64,000 bases of DNA from Gluconobacter aidae. Lineage in GTDB: Bacteria; Pseudomonadota; Alphaproteobacteria; Acetobacterales; Acetobacteraceae. Where the stretch lies: assembly GCF_009547075.1 (NCBI RefSeq), contig NZ_WIPH01000011.1, positions 20,384 through 84,383 of the forward strand. Reading direction: 5' to 3'. This document shows positions 61,216 through 64,000 of this stretch, piece by piece. The position numbers and the translations under genes were made by a program. Within the stretch, counting starts at the first letter, position 1. Each line of letters starts with the position of its first letter. Below the pieces are notes generated by a model that did no database searches, was not told the DNA's origin, and saw only the letters and a list, made by a program, of their open reading frames with translations.

Positions 61216-62190
61216 ATGCGCCAATTCCTAGATTTCGAGAAGTCGGTCGCCGAACTCGAGACCAAGATCGACGAACTCCGCCAGATGGGCAGCCAGGGCA
61301 AGGACTCGGGCACCAGCGGCATCAATATCGATGACGAGATTGCCCGTCTGTCCGAGAAGGCCGACAAGCAGCTCCGCTCGACCTATGCCAAGCTGACGCC
61401 GCTGCAGAAAGTGCAGGTGGCCCGTCACGCCCAGCGCCCCAAGGCGCTGGACTATGTGCGTCTGCTGACCACGGACTACACGCCGCTGGCCGGCGACCGC
61501 GCCTTCGGTGACGATGACGCCATGATCGGTGGTCTGGCCCGTTTCCGTGGGGAACCGGTTGTCGTTGTCGGAACCGAGCGTGGACACGATACCGAAACGC
61601 GCCTGAAGCACAATTTCGGCATGGCCCGCCCCGAGGGCTACCGCAAGGCGCAGCGCCTGATCGAAATGGCCGGACGTTTCGGCCTGCCGGTCCTGAGCTT
61701 CATCGACACCGCCGGCGCCTGGCCCGGAATCGACGCTGAAGCGCGCGGACAGGCCCAGGCCATTGCGAAGTCGATCGATGTCTGTCTCAAGGCGCCCGTG
61801 CCTCTGGTCGTGACCGTGATCGGTGAGGGCGGTTCCGGAGGAGCCATCGCCATCGGTGCGGGCGACCGCATCCTGATGCTCGAGCACTCGATCTATTCCG
61901 TGATTTCACCGGAAGCGGCAGCGTCCATCCTGTGGCGCGATCCGAAGCTGGCTCCGGCAGCGGCCGAGGCGCTCAAGCTGACCGCACAGGATCTTCAGTC
62001 CCTCGGCGTGATCGATCGTATCATTCCGGAGCCCCTCGGAGGCGCTCAGCGCGCTCCGGAAGAAGCCGTCAAGGCCGTCGGGAATGCGATTGCCGAAGAG
62101 CTTGTTTCCCTTCAGGGGCTTACCGGACCGGCACTGATCCAGAAACGCCGGGACAAGTTCCTGTCCATGACCCGCACGCCTCTGCACTGA
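61216..62190 (+). CDS. accA: Acetyl-CoA carboxylase carboxyltransferase subunit alpha
   Basis: Alpha chain of the carboxyltransferase that moves carboxyl from biotin to acetyl-CoA, the first committed step in fatty acid synthesis. The 324 residues begin MRQFLDFEKSVAELETKIDEL and include TPLQKVQVARHAQRP, HNFGMARPEGYRKA, IDTAGAWPGIDAEARGQ and GEGGSGGAIAIGAGD. ATG 61216 is chosen; upstream in-frame starts lie inside xerD. The gene order xerD-accA is frequent in alphaproteobacteria. Confidence 0.96.
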   Translation: MRQFLDFEKSVAELETKIDELRQMGSQGKDSGTSGINIDDEIARLSEKADKQLRSTYAKLTPLQKVQVARHAQRPKALDYVRLLTTDYTPLAGDRAFGDDDAMIGGLARFRGEPVVVVGTERGHDTETRLKHNFGMARPEGYRKAQRLIEMAGRFGLPVLSFIDTAGAWPGIDAEARGQAQAIAKSIDVCLKAPVPLVVTVIGEGGSGGAIAIGAGDRILMLEHSIYSVISPEAAASILWRDPKLAPAAAEALKLTAQDLQSLGVIDRIIPEPLGGAQRAPEEAVKAVGNAIAEELVSLQGLTGPALIQKRRDKFLSMTRTPLH

Positions 62191-62200
62191 GGAAGCCTTC

Positions 62201-62237
62201 AAAAGCCGCTGCTTTCCCGCAGCGGCTTTTGTTTTTT
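62201..62237. terminator. Terminator after accA
   Basis: AAAAGCCGCTGC and GCAGCGGCTTTT form a perfect 12-bp stem with a 6-nt loop, followed by GTTTTTT. It abuts the stop of the convergent CinA-like gene. Confidence 0.93.
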
Positions 62238-63007
62238 CAGGCGGGCTGCTTGTGCGCGGCTTCCCCGGCCAGCGGTTCGCGTCCATGCGCCATGATGAGA
62301 TCGTGCAGCGCCAGTGCCGCTTTCCCGACCAGATCCCCGTCATAGCCCTTGGCGACCAGCGCCACACCGCTTGCGCCGTCCGGCAGATGGTAGGGATAGG
62401 ACCCGAGATCGACCGTTGGAAATGTTTTCTGCAATGTCGCCAGATCGGCGGCGAAATCCCCTTCCTTCAGCCCTGCGGCATGCCAGCTTGCGGAAACGAG
62501 CGGCGCGCCCTTCTCCAGTTGCGGCACCAGCCACGCGACCATCGAGGCAAAGATCGACGGAACGCCGGCCATGACATGGACATTGCCGATGCTGAAGCCG
62601 GGCGCCACGGACACCGTGTTGAGGATTGGCGTGGAGCCTTCCGGCAGATAGGCCATGCGCTGCCGGGCCGCGTTGAAGCGATCCGCACCCAGCGCGGCTT
62701 CCAGCAGGCGGAAGCTCTCCTCGTGCCGGACCAGCGGTGCCCCCATCGCGGTGGCGACGCATTCGGCCGTGATGTCGTCATGCGTTGGTCCGATGCCGCC
62801 TGACGTGAAAACGAGGTCGAATGCCGCGCTGCATTCGCGGACCGTCCGCACGATCCGGTCTTCGATGTCGGGAATGACCCGGACTTCCATAAGCCGGATG
62901 CCCTGCGCATTGAGTGCCTGGGCCAGAACCCGCGTGTTGGCGTCCTGCGTGCGTCCCGAGAGGATCTCGTTGCCGATGACGAGAAAACAGGCAGTTTTTT
63001 GAAGCAT
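62237..63007 (-). CDS. CinA-like molybdopterin-binding domain protein
   Basis: A 256-residue protein with the MoaB/Mog-type fold found at the N-terminus of CinA: ACFLVIGNEILSGRTQDANT, FTSGGIGPTHDDITAECVA and GVPSIFASMVAW. It lacks the C-terminal nicotinamide-nucleotide amidase domain. Such stand-alone proteins are annotated as competence/damage-inducible or molybdopterin-binding; a role as an ADP-ribose pyrophosphatase is known for full-length CinA. ATG 63007 follows AGGAG by 8 bp; an upstream ATG at 63070 is not supported by a ribosome binding site. It is divergent from the gluconolactonase gene. Confidence 0.87.
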   Translation of the reverse strand: MLQKTACFLVIGNEILSGRTQDANTRVLAQALNAQGIRLMEVRVIPDIEDRIVRTVRECSAAFDLVFTSGGIGPTHDDITAECVATAMGAPLVRHEESFRLLEAALGADRFNAARQRMAYLPEGSTPILNTVSVAPGFSIGNVHVMAGVPSIFASMVAWLVPQLEKGAPLVSASWHAAGLKEGDFAADLATLQKTFPTVDLGSYPYHLPDGASGVALVAKGYDGDLVGKAALALHDLIMAHGREPLAGEAAHKQPA

Positions 63008-63106
63008 CTGTCCGCTCCTGATAGTCTTCGCCACAGAACGTAACGGCTCGTCCCGCGTTGTCGAGGACAAACCCGCTCCGGACTTTCGTTTCCATCAGGA
63101 GGAACC

Positions 63107-64000
63107 ATGACCAGCATCCCGCTTCACCAGCCCGAATGCATTCTCGATCTGCGCGCGACGCTGGGGGAGGGGCCTGTCTGGATTGAGGGCGAAAAAAGCC
63201 TGTATTTCGTGGATATCCCCGAAGCGAAGATCCATCGCTTCACACCCGCCAGCGGCGCCCATCAGACATGGTCCGCGCCAGATCGCGTGGCGTTCCTGCT
63301 GCCTGTCGCGGACGGGACATTTCTGGCCGGGATGCCGGACGGCCTGCGCCGTTTCGATCCACGTACCGGCGGCTTCTCCGAGCACACGATCGTGGAAGCC
63401 GAGAAGCCCCGCAACCGGCTCAATGATGGCTGTGTCGATCCGCAGGGGCGTGTCTGGTTCGGTACCATGGACGATGGCGAGGAAAACCCTTCCGGCTCGA
63501 TCTATCGCGTCGTTCACGACGGCAGGGGGCTGAACATCACCCATCACGACGAAGGCTATACCGTCTCCAACGGGCCCGCCGTCTCCCCGTGCGGCAAGGT
63601 GCTGTATGTCTGCGACAGCCCGGAACAGACGATCTACGCCTTTGACATCAAAGCGGATGGCGATCTCGCCAATGAGCGTGTCTTCGCCCGGCTGGAGCAC
63701 GGCTATCCCGACGGGATCGTGACCGACAGTGAAGGGGCTATCTGGTGTGGAACCTGGGGTGGTGGCCGTGTGGCGCGTTTCAGACCGGATGGTACGGAAC
63801 TGCCCCCGATTCCCATGCCCGTCACGAATGTCACGAAAGTCGCTTTTGGCGGCGAGGACCTGAAAACGGTTTTCGTGACGACCGCGCGCAAGGGACTGGA
63901 CGCAGAGACGCTGGCGAAAGAGCCGCAGGCCGGTTCCCTGTTCGCCTTCCGCACGGATGTCGCGGGCGTTCCGCAGCAGGTGTTCCGCCTGAACGGCTGA
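63107..64000 (+). CDS. SMP-30/gluconolactonase-like protein
   Basis: A 297-residue beta-propeller lactonase. Metal-binding residues are E21 in LGEGPVW, the Asn of RLNDGCVDPQGRVWFGTM or VSNGPAVSP, and the Asp of GYPDGIV. These enzymes hydrolyse sugar lactones such as gluconolactone; this fits an organism that oxidises glucose to gluconate. There is no signal peptide, so it is cytoplasmic rather than the periplasmic form. The stop codon is the last three bases of the window, so the gene is complete. Confidence 0.9.
   Translation: MTSIPLHQPECILDLRATLGEGPVWIEGEKSLYFVDIPEAKIHRFTPASGAHQTWSAPDRVAFLLPVADGTFLAGMPDGLRRFDPRTGGFSEHTIVEAEKPRNRLNDGCVDPQGRVWFGTMDDGEENPSGSIYRVVHDGRGLNITHHDEGYTVSNGPAVSPCGKVLYVCDSPEQTIYAFDIKADGDLANERVFARLEHGYPDGIVTDSEGAIWCGTWGGGRVARFRPDGTELPPIPMPVTNVTKVAFGGEDLKTVFVTTARKGLDAETLAKEPQAGSLFAFRTDVAGVPQQVFRLNG

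Noticed and set aside
1..64000. tRNA or rRNA genes, CRISPR arrays and phage attachment sites
   Set aside because: No T-arm-like GTTCRA motifs in cloverleaf context, regularly spaced repeats or integrase-flanked direct repeats were seen by eye; XerD at 60.2 kb is the housekeeping recombinase. A dedicated search could still reveal a missed tRNA.

Overview
The window is a gene-dense stretch of G+C-rich chromosome (by eye around 60% G+C) from an alphaproteobacterium, most likely an acetic acid bacterium of the family Acetobacteraceae close to Gluconobacter. The family inference rests on the fused shikimate kinase/3-dehydroquinate synthase, the alphaproteobacterial argS-SPOR-scpAB-tat-serS gene order, two-subunit glycyl-tRNA synthetase, plant-type (class II) DAHP synthase, and sugar-acid genes (an L-idonate dehydrogenase-like enzyme and an SMP-30/gluconolactonase). 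This is inference from gene content; no 16S rRNA is present. I see no tRNA or rRNA gene, CRISPR array, insertion sequence, prophage, toxin-antitoxin pair or integrated island. Almost everything looks like vertically inherited core genome.

Layout. 1-4.6 kb: rod-shape operon mreC (5' end missing)-mreD-mrdA-rodA. 4.6-8.8 kb (minus strand): a zinc polyol/sugar-acid dehydrogenase and glyQ-glyS. 8.9-14.5 kb: DUF2076 protein, Rieske/FAD reductase, aspS, a ferritin-like protein and a small secreted protein. 14.5-15.6 kb (minus): exonuclease III and an IscA/ErpA-type Fe-S protein. 15.9-24.8 kb: dgt, argS, SPOR protein, scpA, scpB, tatB, tatC, serS and a YbaY-META lipoprotein, many joined by ATGA overlaps. 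25-34 kb: an XRE regulator behind a structured leader, a Suv3-like helicase, ferredoxin-NADP reductase, glutathione reductase, an FUSC efflux protein, and an alpha/beta hydrolase whose ribosome binding site sits in a perfect 15-bp hairpin. 34.3-39.6 kb: alkB, class II DAHP synthase, nicotinate phosphoribosyltransferase, an acidic unknown protein, gltX. 39.6-43.6 kb (minus): cysS-trmJ-Kir channel-aldose epimerase. 43.7-46.8 kb: MATE and MFS exporters with overlapping 3' ends, then a BON-LysM protein. 47.2-49.5 kb: rpsD and prfC. 49.6-58 kb (minus): mtnK-Nudix pair, secreted nuclease-like enzyme, beta-carbonic anhydrase, alaS, GtrA protein, OmpA. 58-64 kb: aroKB, a Pro/Ala-rich membrane protein, xerD, accA, a CinA-like protein and a gluconolactonase-like enzyme.

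Themes. Six aminoacyl-tRNA synthetases plus the two-subunit glycyl enzyme are encoded here (Asp, Arg, Ser, Glu, Cys, Ala, Gly), with S4 and RF3, so translation dominates. Envelope growth and chromosome maintenance (mre/mrd, SPOR, scpAB, xerD) form a second group, and redox/stress functions (fpr, gor, Rieske reductase, ferritin-like, alkB, exonuclease III) a third. No complete novel multi-gene system stands out. The most unusual signals are RNA- or DNA-level structures: the hairpin over the hydrolase ribosome binding site, the triple-hairpin leader with a terminator before the XRE gene, a bipartite inverted repeat before carbonic anhydrase, and structured leaders before rpsD and ompA. Also odd are a TatB lacking its hinge glycine, a translationally coupled DAHP synthase-nicotinate phosphoribosyltransferase-acidic protein chain, and a helicase with a long, partly DNA-binding-like N-terminal region.
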